A stretch of DNA of 64,000 bases from Mesorhizobium tamadayense (lineage in GTDB: Bacteria; Pseudomonadota; Alphaproteobacteria; Rhizobiales; Rhizobiaceae): assembly GCF_003863365.1 (NCBI RefSeq), contig NZ_RQXT01000027.1:25908-89907 (forward strand). Reading direction: 5' to 3'. The stretch's first letter is position 1. Every line of letters begins with the position of its first letter. Below, in pieces: positions 41,729 through 51,155 of the stretch. A program made the translations under genes and the position numbers. The notes under the pieces are model-generated. The model was not told the DNA's origin, did no database searches, and was given only the letters and a program-made list of their open reading frames with translations.

Positions 41729-42163
41729 ATGAAGAATGAAGCCATGCAATCGAGGCCCATCCGTGCATCGACCGCGAAGATCGTGCGCGCAAGTGACAGC
41801 TACGCCGCCGAGCAGGGATCCATCTATCGCTCGGGCGTCGCCGCCGAGAGCGTCGGATCGACCATGCTGTGGCTCGGAATGATCTCCCTGCCGGCGGGCA
41901 GACGGACCAGCGCCCATCGCCATGAAGGGCACGAGACGGCCCTGCTGATGACCGCGGGCAAGGAGATCGAGATCTGGTCGGGGACGAGGCTCGAACGGCG
42001 CGATCAGGTCCATCCCGGCGACTACCTGTTCATACCGGCCGGCGTTCCGCACGTGGCCGTGAACCGCAGCTCCGAAAATGCTGAGTTCCTTGGCGCGCGC
42101 AACGACCCCGCAGCAAACGAGAGCGTGGTGCTGATGCCGGAGCTCGACGACATCGTGCCCTGA
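41729..42163 (+). CDS. Cupin-domain protein
   Basis: A 144-residue single-domain cupin. The metal-binding pattern is seen as AHRHEGHETALLM (cupin motif 1, His-x-His-x3-Glu type) and HPGDYLFIPAGVPHVAVNRS (motif 2, with a His in VPH). It starts at ATG 41729 after a GGGGAAG ribosome site. It could be a small oxygenase, isomerase or ligand sensor. Nineteen bases separate it from the RidA gene, with which it forms an operon opposite the winged-helix/TPR regulator. Substrate unknown. Confidence 0.85.
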   Translation: MKNEAMQSRPIRASTAKIVRASDSYAAEQGSIYRSGVAAESVGSTMLWLGMISLPAGRRTSAHRHEGHETALLMTAGKEIEIWSGTRLERRDQVHPGDYLFIPAGVPHVAVNRSSENAEFLGARNDPAANESVVLMPELDDIVP

Positions 42164-42182
42164 TTAGCCCGGGAGAGCAGCC

Positions 42183-42665
42183 ATGGCCATCATCGAACAA
42201 CGCCTCGTCGGCATGGGTCTGGAATTGCCCGAGCCGCTGAAAGTCCGCGAAGGGCTACGGATGCCGTTCGCCTGGGTTCGGGTGCGCGGCAACCGCGCCT
42301 ACATATCGGGCCATGTCGCCTGCAACCCTGATGGAACGCTGGCAAAGCCCCTCGGCAAGGTAGGAGGCGACGTCTCACCGGAGCAGGGCTATGCCTCGGC
42401 GCGGCTCGTGGCGCTGGCGCACCTCGCGAGCCTGAAGCGCGCCGTCGGCGACCTCGATCGGGTTACGGCCTGGCTGCGCGTCTTCGCGATGGTGAATGTC
42501 GCTCCGGGCTTCAACGAGACCCCGCTGGTTACGAACGGTTATTCCGATCTGATACTGGAACTCTATGGATCTGAAGCCGGCTGTCACGCCCGCTCGTCCA
42601 TCGGCATGGCCATACCTCTGAATGCACCCGTGAACTGCGAGGCCGAGGTCGAGATCGACGGATAG
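42183..42665 (+). CDS. RidA/YjgF-family protein (long subgroup)
   Basis: A 160-residue member of the RidA superfamily, of the longer L-PSP/chorismate-mutase-like subgroup: VRGNRAYISGHVACNPDG, a central ALAHLASLKRAVGDLDRV helix and a C-terminal CEAEVEI strand. Canonical RidA enzymes hydrolyse enamine/imine intermediates released by PLP enzymes and need a specific Arg; this subgroup often lacks it and the activity is unknown. Co-transcribed with the cupin gene. Confidence 0.85.
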   Translation: MAIIEQRLVGMGLELPEPLKVREGLRMPFAWVRVRGNRAYISGHVACNPDGTLAKPLGKVGGDVSPEQGYASARLVALAHLASLKRAVGDLDRVTAWLRVFAMVNVAPGFNETPLVTNGYSDLILELYGSEAGCHARSSIGMAIPLNAPVNCEAEVEIDG

Positions 42666-42711
42666 CGGCGCGCCGTCATGGACGCATTCAAAGCTGCCTC
42701 CCAGAAGCCGG

Positions 42712-42737
42712 TTACACACTTTTACTGGAATTGCTGT
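42712..42737. repeat. Half copy of family A repeat
   Basis: The stretch CACACTTTTACTGGAATTGCTG matches the right half of the family A element at 31786-31835 (CACGCACTTTTCCTGGAATTG). The left palindromic arm is missing. It lies between the convergent RidA and flavoenzyme genes. Confidence 0.45.
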
Positions 42738-42791
42738 AGCGACTATCCGCCGTTGACGCGCTGGCCCGTCTCATGAAGATTCGTCCTACGC

Positions 42792-44861
42792 CTAGTCTGC
42801 AGCCAGCGCCGCCACCTCTCGCCGGAAAGGCAAAGCGTCGCCGATATCGGGTTCGTCCAGCTCGCGGGCATAGCGGTGGCCGGCATAGGTCGCCCAGGCG
42901 ATAGGTCCCGGCGCTTCGGCGTCGCCGATGACCTTGGCCGAGCGGATGCCATTGTCGGCCCATTCGTTTTCCCGGGCCTTGAGATCGCGCCAAACGGCAT
43001 CGTCCTGATTGCGCGACGTAACCAGCACGACGGCGTCGGCCGCCAGATCTTGTCGCGCGCCGGTGTAGACGCAGGCCGTGACGACGTCGCCTGAAGCGAC
43101 GTTCCTGACGGTCCTGTTGAGGACGATATCGACTCCGAGCTCCGCCAGGCGGCGATGGATGGCGCCTTGCTCCAGCGTATTGCGGGTCCAGTCCGAGACA
43201 TAGGCCGAAGGGGTCACCAAGGTCACCTTCGCCCCCTGGCGCGCCATCAGCTCGGCGAGGACGCCGCCCATGTAATAGTGGTCGTCGTCGAACAGCACGA
43301 CGTTGCCGGTGGGAACTTTGCCGCCCATCAGATCGTCGGGCGTGTAGACCGGCATGGCGGCGTCGATCGGCATCGGCACGACATGAGCGCGCGCGACGCC
43401 GTCGCGCCGCCAGGTCGATCCGGTAGCTATGGCGACGTTTTGGAAGCCAAAGGACAGGATGTCGTCGGCCGACAACCGGCTTTCGAAATAGATGTCGACA
43501 TTCGGCATCTGGCTGAGCTGGTACTGCCGATAGTCACGCACCCTGCCCCAGGCCGACAAGCCCGGAAGCAGGCTCTCGCGCGCCACGCGTCCGCCAAGCT
43601 CCGCGCCCGCTTCGGCTATCGCCACCTGATAGCCGCGCAGGCCGAGCGCGCGCGCGGCCTCCAGTCCGGCAGGCCCGGCGCCGACGATCAGCACGCTGTC
43701 GCTGTCGCCCTTGGCTTGCATGCGCTCCGGATGCCAGCCCTTGCGCCACTCCTCCATGAAGGTCGGGTTCTGCGTGCAGCGCGAGATCGACGTGGTCATG
43801 TCGCCGGTGATGCAGATGTTGCAGCCGATGCATTCGCGGATGTCCTCGATGCGGCCCTCCTCGACCTTCCTCGGCAGGAAAGGATCGGCGATCGATGGGC
43901 GGGCGCAGCCGATGAAGTCGAGCGTGCCCGACCTGATCATCCTCACCATCACGTCGGGCGAGGTGAAGCGGCCGACGCCGACGACCGGCTTCGAGGTCAG
44001 CTTCTTGATGCCGGAGACGAGGCTTTCCTGCGCCGCCTCTTCCTTGAAGCGCGACGGCCCCGAGCAATCCTCCCAGGCGCCGTGCGCGAGATCCCACAGA
44101 TCGGGCAGGTCGGCATGCATCTCGATCATGTCGCGAACCTCGGAATTGGCGAAGCCAAGCTCGCCGATCATCTCGTCCAGCGACAGCCTGAGCGTCAGGC
44201 CGCAGGTGTCGCCGATGGCGTCGCGCCCTTCCTCGATCAGCTCGCGCATCAGCCGCGAGCGGTTTTCCAGCGAGCCGCCATATTCATCGCTGCGCTGGTT
44301 GGTGGCAGTGGAGAGGAAATGCTGGATGATGCCGAAGCCATGCGCGCCGTAGAGGCACACCAGGTCGAAATCCGCCTGCCTGGCGCGTTTGAAGGCATTG
44401 CGGTGCCAGCGGCGCAGGTCGCGGATGTCCTGCTTGTCCATGGCGCGCGCCTGCACCGGATCGTTGGTGAAGGTGCGGATCGGCAGCGCCGACGGGCCGC
44501 GCGGAACCTCCTTGGTGTAGAGGTTGGGGCCGTTGATGCCGGAATAGGCGAGCTGGATGCCGGCGAGCGCGCCGTGCTGATGCATGGCCTTGGCCATCTT
44601 TGCCAGGGCCGGAATGTCGGCGTCGTCCCACAGCCTGAGCTCGATGAAGGGCGTGATCTCGGAGGTATGATGCATCTCCGTCTGCTCGGTGAAGATGACG
44701 CCCCATCCGCCTTCCGACTTCATGCGGCGCATCTCGGCCGCGGCCGAAGGGTCGCGATAGCCGCCGCCGTTGCAATGGGGAACCTGATAGAAGCGGTTCT
44801 TGGCTGTCACCGGACCTATCTTCATCGGCTCGAACAGAATGTCGTAGCGTGGGTCGCGCAT
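42792..44861 (-). CDS. FMN/4Fe-4S/FAD amine dehydrogenase (TMADH-family)
   Basis: A 689-residue protein. An N-terminal old-yellow-enzyme TIM barrel (about 1-350) has FEPMKIGPVTAKNRFYQVPH and KPVVGVGRFTSP. The 4Fe-4S binding motif CIGCNIC-x12-C follows (near 345-365), then an FAD/NAD(P)-like domain (GAGPAGLEAARALG). The CTQNP and RKGWHPE residues after the cluster are as in trimethylamine/dimethylamine/histamine dehydrogenases and N-methylproline demethylase. The reaction would be oxidative N-demethylation or deamination, releasing aldehyde. The ATG at 44861 has an AGGAAGGA ribosome site. Substrate cannot be told from sequence; it is divergent from the ArgE-like gene. Confidence 0.88.
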   Translation of the reverse strand: MRDPRYDILFEPMKIGPVTAKNRFYQVPHCNGGGYRDPSAAAEMRRMKSEGGWGVIFTEQTEMHHTSEITPFIELRLWDDADIPALAKMAKAMHQHGALAGIQLAYSGINGPNLYTKEVPRGPSALPIRTFTNDPVQARAMDKQDIRDLRRWHRNAFKRARQADFDLVCLYGAHGFGIIQHFLSTATNQRSDEYGGSLENRSRLMRELIEEGRDAIGDTCGLTLRLSLDEMIGELGFANSEVRDMIEMHADLPDLWDLAHGAWEDCSGPSRFKEEAAQESLVSGIKKLTSKPVVGVGRFTSPDVMVRMIRSGTLDFIGCARPSIADPFLPRKVEEGRIEDIRECIGCNICITGDMTTSISRCTQNPTFMEEWRKGWHPERMQAKGDSDSVLIVGAGPAGLEAARALGLRGYQVAIAEAGAELGGRVARESLLPGLSAWGRVRDYRQYQLSQMPNVDIYFESRLSADDILSFGFQNVAIATGSTWRRDGVARAHVVPMPIDAAMPVYTPDDLMGGKVPTGNVVLFDDDHYYMGGVLAELMARQGAKVTLVTPSAYVSDWTRNTLEQGAIHRRLAELGVDIVLNRTVRNVASGDVVTACVYTGARQDLAADAVVLVTSRNQDDAVWRDLKARENEWADNGIRSAKVIGDAEAPGPIAWATYAGHRYARELDEPDIGDALPFRREVAALAAD

Positions 44862-45080
44862 GTGGTTCCTTCCTCTCGGCTTGGCGCTGCCGCTGCTGCC
44901 GAAACTACTCATAAGTTGGCGCGGGCGCGGGAAAACTACGGATTTCTTCTGTGCGGATTAGGACGCGCCTAATCGCGCGCCGCGTGGATTAGCCTGCGAT
45001 GAAGCGGGGCTGAGCCAAATGCGACTTCAGGGCGGCCGCCGCACGATGTACACAGCCGTTGCGGCAACGGAACAAGAGAA

Positions 45081-46238
45081 ATGGACAGCATAAGGATCCT
45101 CGAAAAGCTGGTCGCCTTGCCGACGGTGAGCCGCGACTCGAACCTCGACCTGATCGGCTATGCGGCGGACCTGCTCGCAGCGAACGGCATTGCCAGCCAG
45201 ACCATCAATAGCGCCGACGGCCACAAGGCCAATCTCTTTGCCACCGTCGGACCGGCCGACAAGCCCGGCATCATGCTGTCCGGCCACACCGATGTCGTTC
45301 CCGTCGACGGCCAGAACTGGACGCTGCCCCCGTTCGAAATGACCGCGCGCGACGGCAAGCTCTACGGGCGCGGCGCGGCGGACATGAAAGGCTTCGTCGC
45401 CTGCGCGCTCGCAGCCTGCCTCAAGGCCGCGAAGATGGCGCTTCGGACGCCCTTGCATCTGGCGCTCTCCTACGACGAGGAAGTCGGCTGTCTCGGTGTG
45501 CGTGACCTGATCGAAATGCTGAGCGCGGCGCCGCAACGCCCGCTGCTGTGCATCGTCGGCGAGCCGACCAACATGCAGGTGGCGACAGGACACAAGGGCA
45601 AGCTTGCGGCACGGGCCAACTGCAGGGGGCGGGAGGGCCATTCGGCGCTGGCTCCGGTCGCGCTCAACGCCATCCATCTCGGTTGCGATTTCGTGCGTGC
45701 CCTGCGCGACGAACAGGACCGGCTGGCCCGCGAAGGCGCTCGCGACGGCGACTACGACATTCCCTACACGACGGTCCATGTCGGCAGGATCAATGCCGGG
45801 GTGGCGCTCAACATCGTGCCCAACCTTTGCCAGGTCGACTTCGAGATCCGCAACGTCGCCGCCGACGATGCCACCGTCATTCTCGACAGGCTTCGCATTG
45901 CTGCGGCGCGCATTGCTGCCGACGCCGCTTCGATCGCAGCCGAGGCTGCAATCGACATCGAGATCACCAACACCTATCCGGGCCTCGACACCCCGGCCGC
46001 CTCGGAAGCGGTCGCCTTCGTCAAATCGCTGACAGGCGCCAACGACACCATGAAAGTCGCGTTCGGCACGGAAGGCGGATTGTTCAGCCGCGATCTCGGC
46101 ACGCCTGCCGTCGTTTGCGGACCGGGCTCGATGGCGCAGGGGCACAAGCCGGACGAATTTGTCAGCGTCGAACAGCTGCGGCGCTGCGACGAGATGCTGG
46201 GGAGGCTGCTGTCGCGGCTCACCGACGGCTGGCCGTGA
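45081..46238 (+). CDS. argE: Acetylornithine deacetylase (ArgE-type M20 hydrolase)
   Basis: A 385-residue M20 metallopeptidase-fold hydrolase. Di-zinc site residues are visible in SGHTDVVPVDG, YGRGAADMKG, DEEVGCLG and GEPTN, with a late His/Asp segment GPGSMAQGHKPDE. The lengths and motifs fit acetylornithine deacetylase (ArgE/DapE). Given its neighbours, a catabolic deacylase of an N-acyl amino compound is equally possible. It starts 219 bases from the divergent TMADH-like gene and converges with the LysR gene, leaving only 6 bases between stops. Confidence 0.88.
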   Translation: MDSIRILEKLVALPTVSRDSNLDLIGYAADLLAANGIASQTINSADGHKANLFATVGPADKPGIMLSGHTDVVPVDGQNWTLPPFEMTARDGKLYGRGAADMKGFVACALAACLKAAKMALRTPLHLALSYDEEVGCLGVRDLIEMLSAAPQRPLLCIVGEPTNMQVATGHKGKLAARANCRGREGHSALAPVALNAIHLGCDFVRALRDEQDRLAREGARDGDYDIPYTTVHVGRINAGVALNIVPNLCQVDFEIRNVAADDATVILDRLRIAAARIAADAASIAAEAAIDIEITNTYPGLDTPAASEAVAFVKSLTGANDTMKVAFGTEGGLFSRDLGTPAVVCGPGSMAQGHKPDEFVSVEQLRRCDEMLGRLLSRLTDGWP

Positions 46239-46244
46239 CACCCC

Positions 46245-47180
46245 TCATTTGACGATGCGTTCGGTGCCGAAGACGCCTTGCTCGACGACGAAGCTGCGGC
46301 AGTGGTCGATGAAGGCCTGCACCGTCAGCGTGCGGTGCTCGGCGTTCGGCAGCGCTATTCCCATCGTCAGCGGCCTGAGGTCGCCCAGCAGGGGCACGAA
46401 GACCAGCAATTTGCCGTCCGGCGACATCGTGTTGAGCGGCCGCATATTGGCGATGCCGTAGCCGAAGCCATTGGCGACCATCGAGCGCATCACGGCAATG
46501 TCGCCGGTGCGCTCGACGATCTTGGGCCGCAGTCCCTTGGGCTGGAAAGCCGAGAGGAAATATTCGCGGCTGTAGGGAAGATCGAGCAGCACCATCGGCT
46601 CATCGACCAATTCCTCGGGCGTGATGCCCGCCCTCCCCGCCAGGCGATGCGCGGCCGGCAGCATCACATAGGCCGGCAACTGCATCAGCGGCTCGAAAGT
46701 CATGTCCTGCGACAGCTCGAGATCGTAGGTCAGCGCAGCGTCGATTTCGCCACGCTGCAGCATCTCGAACAATTGCCCCTGGTTGCGCTCGAACTGCCTG
46801 ACGCGCACGTCCGGATAGGCGTCCTCGAATTTCCGGCGCAGCGCCGGCAGCACGATCTGCGCGAAAGTGAGCAGGCAGCCGATCGCCAGCGGTCCGCGCA
46901 CCTTTTCGGCGATATCGCCGGCAATGTCGTGCAGCGCGTCCGCGTCGTTGAGCAGGCGCGCGGCTTCCTTGAGGAACAGGCGCCCGCCGGCCGTCAGCGC
47001 CAGCGCATGCGAGTGCTTGCGCACGAAGAGCTGGACGCCGAACTCCGCTTCGAGCTGAGCGATCGAGGCCGAGATCGACGGCGGCGAGACATTCACCTGC
47101 TCGGCCGCCTTGGCGATCGAACCGGCTTCGCCGACGGCGACGAAATATTCGAGTTGTCTGAGCGTGAAGCGAAGCGGCAT
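46245..47180 (-). CDS. LysR-family transcriptional regulator
   Basis: A 311-residue LTTR. The N-terminal helix-turn-helix (FTLRQLEYFVAVGEAGSIAK, then PSISASIAQLEAEFGVQLF) is followed by a substrate-binding domain of two alpha/beta lobes. It lies 50 bases downstream of the aldehyde dehydrogenase gene and on the same strand, so it can be the last gene of the FMO-RidA-DUF1028-ALDH operon. It is the likely regulator of this catabolic cluster. The inducer is unknown. Confidence 0.92.
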   Translation of the reverse strand: MPLRFTLRQLEYFVAVGEAGSIAKAAEQVNVSPPSISASIAQLEAEFGVQLFVRKHSHALALTAGGRLFLKEAARLLNDADALHDIAGDIAEKVRGPLAIGCLLTFAQIVLPALRRKFEDAYPDVRVRQFERNQGQLFEMLQRGEIDAALTYDLELSQDMTFEPLMQLPAYVMLPAAHRLAGRAGITPEELVDEPMVLLDLPYSREYFLSAFQPKGLRPKIVERTGDIAVMRSMVANGFGYGIANMRPLNTMSPDGKLLVFVPLLGDLRPLTMGIALPNAEHRTLTVQAFIDHCRSFVVEQGVFGTERIVK

Positions 47181-47230
47181 GGACGGCTATGATGCCCGTT
47201 TGGTTGCGGCAATCAAGTCGCGGCCGCTCC

Positions 47231-48721
47231 TCAGTACTTGATCCAGGTGGTCTTCAGCGCGGTGTATTTGTCGAGCGCGTGCAGCGACAGGTCGCGCCCG
47301 AAGCCGGACTGCTTGAAGCCGCCGAAGGGCGTCATCGGGCTCAGCGCATCGACGGTGTTCACCGACACAGTGCCGACCCGAAGCCGCTCCGCGACGCGAT
47401 GCGCCCGCGACAGGCTGTCGGTCCACAGCGACGCAGCCAGGCCGTAGACGCTGTCATTGGCGATCCGAAGCGCCTCGTCCTCGGTGTCGAAGGCGATGAC
47501 CGACAACACCGGACCGAATATCTCGTCGCGGGCAAGCGGATCGTCGGGCGCGACATCGTCGAAGATCGTGGGCTGGACAAAACTGCCTCGCCCATCGAGG
47601 GCGATCCGGCCGCCGCCGGCGACCAGCCGGGCCGACTTCTTGCCGCCATCGATGAAACGCATGACGGTCGCGGCGTGCCTGGCGTCCACCATCGCGCCCA
47701 TCCTGGACGCTGGATCCAGCGGGTCGCCGGGCTGGGTCGCCGCGGCCCGCTCCGCCAGCCTCTCAACCAGCGCATCCTTGATGCCGCGCTCCACCAGAAG
47801 CCGGGAATTGGCCGAGCATACCTGGCCCTGGTTGAAGAAGATGCCGAAGGCTGCCATGTCGGCCGCGGCGTCCAGGTCTTGGCAATCCGCGAACACCAGG
47901 TTCGGGCTCTTGCCGCCGGTTTCCAGCCAAACCTGCTTCATGTTCGACTGGCCGGAATATTGCAGGAACATCTTGCCGACCGCGGTCGAGCCGGTGAAGG
48001 CAAGGCAATCGACATCCATATGGCGGCCGAGCGCCTGGCCGGCGGTCTCGCCGAGGCCGGGCACGACATTGAGCACGCCGGCGGGCAGGCCCGCTTCCAT
48101 GGCGAGCTCAGCCAGCCTGAGTGCCGAGAAGGGCGATTGCTCGGCCGGCTTCAACACCACCGAATTGCCCACCGCCAGCGCGGGCGCGCATTTCCAGGTC
48201 GCCATGTCGAGCGGGAAATTCCAAGGCACGACGGCGCCAACGACCCCAAGCGGCTCGCGCCGCACCAGAGCGAGGTCGCCCTGGCCCGTCGGCGCCACCT
48301 CGTCATAGACCTTGTCGATCGCTTCGGCGTACCACTGGAAGATTGCCGCCGAACCCGGCACGTCGACGGTGGCGGCATCCTTGACCAGCTTGCCCATGTC
48401 CAGCGATTCCAGCAGTGCGAGTTCCTGCAGGTTCTCGCGCAGCAGCCCCGCCAGCCGTAGCAGCACCTCCTTGCGATGCTGAGGGCTCGTTCGCGACCAG
48501 GTGCCGGCCTCGAAGCTGCGTCGCGCCGCGGCAACGGCAAGGTCGACGTCCTCTTGTCCGCAGGAGGCGACCTCGGCGAGCGTCGCTCCCGTGGCCGGAT
48601 TGATGCTTGCAAAGGTCCGGCCGGAGCGTGCGGGCACTGGTTTGCCGTCGATGAACGCTTTGTCGCGGAAACGGATTGCGGACGCCTTGCCGACCCATTC
48701 CTTATGGCTGAGTTCGCTCAT
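47231..48721 (-). CDS. NAD(P)-dependent aldehyde dehydrogenase (PuuC-like)
   Basis: A 496-residue ALDH-superfamily enzyme with the catalytic Glu in WLETGGKSPNLVF and Cys in FFNQGQVCSANSR, and the NAD-binding GSTAVGK motif. Its overall form is close to gamma-glutamyl-gamma-aminobutyraldehyde dehydrogenase PuuC and betaine aldehyde dehydrogenases. It oxidises an amino-aldehyde to an acid, matching the product of an amine oxidase or TMADH-like enzyme. It sits 21 bases after DUF1028 in the same operon. Confidence 0.92.
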   Translation of the reverse strand: MSELSHKEWVGKASAIRFRDKAFIDGKPVPARSGRTFASINPATGATLAEVASCGQEDVDLAVAAARRSFEAGTWSRTSPQHRKEVLLRLAGLLRENLQELALLESLDMGKLVKDAATVDVPGSAAIFQWYAEAIDKVYDEVAPTGQGDLALVRREPLGVVGAVVPWNFPLDMATWKCAPALAVGNSVVLKPAEQSPFSALRLAELAMEAGLPAGVLNVVPGLGETAGQALGRHMDVDCLAFTGSTAVGKMFLQYSGQSNMKQVWLETGGKSPNLVFADCQDLDAAADMAAFGIFFNQGQVCSANSRLLVERGIKDALVERLAERAAATQPGDPLDPASRMGAMVDARHAATVMRFIDGGKKSARLVAGGGRIALDGRGSFVQPTIFDDVAPDDPLARDEIFGPVLSVIAFDTEDEALRIANDSVYGLAASLWTDSLSRAHRVAERLRVGTVSVNTVDALSPMTPFGGFKQSGFGRDLSLHALDKYTALKTTWIKY

Positions 48722-48742
48722 GTCAGCTCCAGACTGTCGGGA

Positions 48743-49414
48743 CTACTCGTCACCCGGAACGCCGTAGCTCGGCGCGCCGGACGGGTTGAGGGCGCGGGTG
48801 ACGTAGGCGTCGAGCTGGGGCTTGTAGATCTCCCATAGCGTTGCCAACTGCTCGATCGGGCACGCTTCCGTCCAGTCGCAACGCAAGTCTGCGACGGGCC
48901 ATGAGACATCGCGCACCAGCTTCATGCCGGCGGAACGGACAGGCCCCGCCTCGCCGCCGGCCTTGAGCGCAGCCCGCATCGTGAGGATCAGCCGGTCGCC
49001 GAGGTCTCCCCCGGAGGCGAGAAAGGCGTCAACCATTGCCTGCGGGATGCGGTCATTCGCAAGCAGGTTGCCGCCGCAGGCGACGTCCTCGCCGCGCGCC
49101 TCGGCCCAGATGCCGAGCGCGTTCGGTCCCGAATGAATCGCGCTGCCGCCGGCCGCATCGACCGCCAGTATCTGCCGGTATTCGCTGAAGGCCGAGCGCT
49201 TCAGGATCGCGACGGTTTCAGCAGCGGAAGCGCCGCGCGCCATCAACTCCAGCGCCCGTGGCCCGAGCGTCGGGTCGGTGACGTTCTGGCTGGCGACCGC
49301 GCCGACGCCGGCCTGCGCGTAGGCGCAGCGGGCCGCGACGGCAGGAGACGACGAGGACACCGCCACTCCGAACATGCTCGTGCGCCTGCAGCGCGCGACG
49401 ATGGAGAAGGTCAT
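48743..49414 (-). CDS. DUF1028 protein (Ntn-hydrolase-like)
   Basis: A 223-residue protein with the DUF1028 opening MTFSIVARCRRTSMFGVAVSS, then SQNVTDPTLGPRALELM and the GGNLLAND motif. The fold is related to N-terminal nucleophile hydrolases, and members lie in amino-acid and peptide catabolic operons. It starts 5 bases after the RidA gene (overlap of signals) at ATG 49414; a longer open frame upstream lacks conservation. Biochemical role unknown. Confidence 0.88.
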   Translation of the reverse strand: MTFSIVARCRRTSMFGVAVSSSSPAVAARCAYAQAGVGAVASQNVTDPTLGPRALELMARGASAAETVAILKRSAFSEYRQILAVDAAGGSAIHSGPNALGIWAEARGEDVACGGNLLANDRIPQAMVDAFLASGGDLGDRLILTMRAALKAGGEAGPVRSAGMKLVRDVSWPVADLRCDWTEACPIEQLATLWEIYKPQLDAYVTRALNPSGAPSYGVPGDE

Positions 49415-49419
49415 GGCGG

Positions 49420-49836
49420 TCAGTCCGGGATGACGGCGGTGCCGTCGATCTCGACCAGCCATTCCGGCCGCGCCAGGGCAGACACGACCACGCCGGTCGA
49501 AACCGGGTGAACGCCCTTGATGTATTCGCCCATCGTCCGGTAGACGGCTTCGCGATGCCGGACATCGGTCAGGTAGACCACCACCTTCACCAGATGCTCC
49601 ATCGTGCCGCCGCATTCCTCGATGAGCTGCCTGATGTTCTGCATGACCTTGTGGGTCTGCTCGACCGGATCGTGGCTATCGATGTTCTTTGCGGTGTCGA
49701 GGTCTTGCGGGCACTGGCCGCGCAGGTAGACGGTCCGGCCGCCGCGCGTGACGACCGCCTGGCAGAGATCGTTGTCGAGCTTCTGCTCGGGATAGGTATC
49801 CTTGGTGTTGAAGGGGCGAATTCGCGTGTGCGCCAT
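49420..49836 (-). CDS. RidA-family deaminase-like protein
   Basis: A 138-residue RidA/YjgF protein. It has YLRGQCPQDLDT, a helical section THKVMQNIRQLIEECGGTMEHLVKVVVYLTD and the closing ARPEWLVEIDGTAVI. Trimeric proteins of this family hydrolyse imine/enamine intermediates, suggesting that the cluster generates reactive imines during amine oxidation. It is distinct from the longer RidA at 42183. Operon member between the FMO and DUF1028 genes. Confidence 0.9.
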   Translation of the reverse strand: MAHTRIRPFNTKDTYPEQKLDNDLCQAVVTRGGRTVYLRGQCPQDLDTAKNIDSHDPVEQTHKVMQNIRQLIEECGGTMEHLVKVVVYLTDVRHREAVYRTMGEYIKGVHPVSTGVVVSALARPEWLVEIDGTAVIPD

Positions 49837-49880
49837 CTTGGTCTCCGTCAGGTCGGGCTCGCAGCGGTCGTCAGCTTTGG

Positions 49881-51155
49881 TCAGGCATCCACGGGCTCGC
49901 GCTTCGCGGCGGCGTGGTAGGCCAGATATTTCCGCTGCGTCGAAATACGGTCGGCCACGTGCTTGGCATCATGCCAGACGCCCCAGATGAAGCTGGACCC
50001 TCGTCGCGACTGCCAAGGCAGCCCCAGGAAGTAGATCCCCGGCTCGGTCGAGACGCCGCGGTGGTGCCTTGGCCGACCCTTCTCGTCGAAGGCGTCGACC
50101 TTCAGCCAGCTGTAGTCGACGGCAAAGCCCGTCGCCCAGACGATCGCCGCTATTCCGGCTTCGGCCAGGTCGAGCTCGCGGATCGGATTGGTCACGCACT
50201 CCGGATCCGGGTCGATCCGGCGGGCCACGGGCTCTTCCGGAAGGTCGAGACCGTTGCGAGCGACATAGGCGTCGGCTTCGTCCAGCAGCGACATCAGGCT
50301 GGCGTCGCCGCGGGCAATGTTTTTCGCCAGATCGGGCGCGAAGCTCATCACGCCGTCCTGGTAGGTCTTTGTCATGCCGACGAGCGTAAGCCCCTGCGCG
50401 GCCAGACGACGGAAATCGATAGTTTCGCCGCCGCGCGCGCCGCTCACCGCGATCGTGACGTGTTCCGTGCCGGGTCCCGGGGTTTCGGCGTCCCACTTGC
50501 CGAGAACGCCGAGCCACCAGCAGAAGTCGCGCCCGCGATAGGCGCGCGGCGGGCGGTCATGCGGACCGACCGAGAGAAAGACGCGCCTGCCGGCGCGCTG
50601 AAGCTCGTCGGCAATCTGCACGCCCGAGGATCCCGCTCCGACCACCAGCACCGCGCCTTTCGGCAGCTGCTCAGGGTTACGGTAGGCGCTGGAATGGATC
50701 TGCAGGATGCCCGCATCCCCATGGACAACAGGCGGAATGACGGGGATCTGGAAAGGTCCGGTCGCGGCAACGACGCTGTTGGCCTCGATCGCGCCGTCCG
50801 ACGTCTCGACGCGGAATCCAGGGCGACCGACATTTCTTTGCACAAGCTTGACCTCTACGCCGCAGCGGATCGGCGCATTGATCTGCTTTGCGTAGGCGAC
50901 GAAATAGTCGGCGACCTCTTCCTTGGAGGCAAAGCCATCGGGACCGGTCCGGGAAAACTCCATGCCCGGGAACCGGTCGTGCCAGGCCGGGCCGTTGGCA
51001 ACCAGGGAGTCCCACCGCTGCGAGCGCCAGCGTTCGGCAATCCGGCCGCGTTCAAGGACCAGATGAGGCACCCCGCACTTGCTCAGGTGCTCGCTCATAG
51101 CCACCCCCGCCTGGCCGCCGCCGACGACAAGCGTGTCTATCGTCTCAACCGACAT
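49881..51155 (-). CDS. Flavin-containing monooxygenase-like NAD(P)/FAD oxidoreductase
   Basis: A 424-residue protein with two dinucleotide-binding motifs: FAD site VVGGGQAGVAMSEHL near residues 10-24, and NADPH site VVGAGSSGVQIADEL about residue 170. The middle segment IQIHSSAYRNPEQ resembles the FMO/BVMO fingerprint region. It would oxygenate an N- or S-containing substrate or a ketone; such proteins are often annotated as CzcO-type. The ATG at 51155 has an AAAGGA ribosome site 8 bases upstream. First gene of the operon leading to RidA, DUF1028, ALDH and LysR; divergent from the GMC oxidoreductase. Confidence 0.85.
   Translation of the reverse strand: MSVETIDTLVVGGGQAGVAMSEHLSKCGVPHLVLERGRIAERWRSQRWDSLVANGPAWHDRFPGMEFSRTGPDGFASKEEVADYFVAYAKQINAPIRCGVEVKLVQRNVGRPGFRVETSDGAIEANSVVAATGPFQIPVIPPVVHGDAGILQIHSSAYRNPEQLPKGAVLVVGAGSSGVQIADELQRAGRRVFLSVGPHDRPPRAYRGRDFCWWLGVLGKWDAETPGPGTEHVTIAVSGARGGETIDFRRLAAQGLTLVGMTKTYQDGVMSFAPDLAKNIARGDASLMSLLDEADAYVARNGLDLPEEPVARRIDPDPECVTNPIRELDLAEAGIAAIVWATGFAVDYSWLKVDAFDEKGRPRHHRGVSTEPGIYFLGLPWQSRRGSSFIWGVWHDAKHVADRISTQRKYLAYHAAAKREPVDA

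Noticed and set aside
43155..44972. Long plus-strand open frame opposite the TMADH-like gene
   Set aside because: No family resemblance; the minus-strand gene has complete FMN, 4Fe-4S and FAD motifs and a strong ribosome site.
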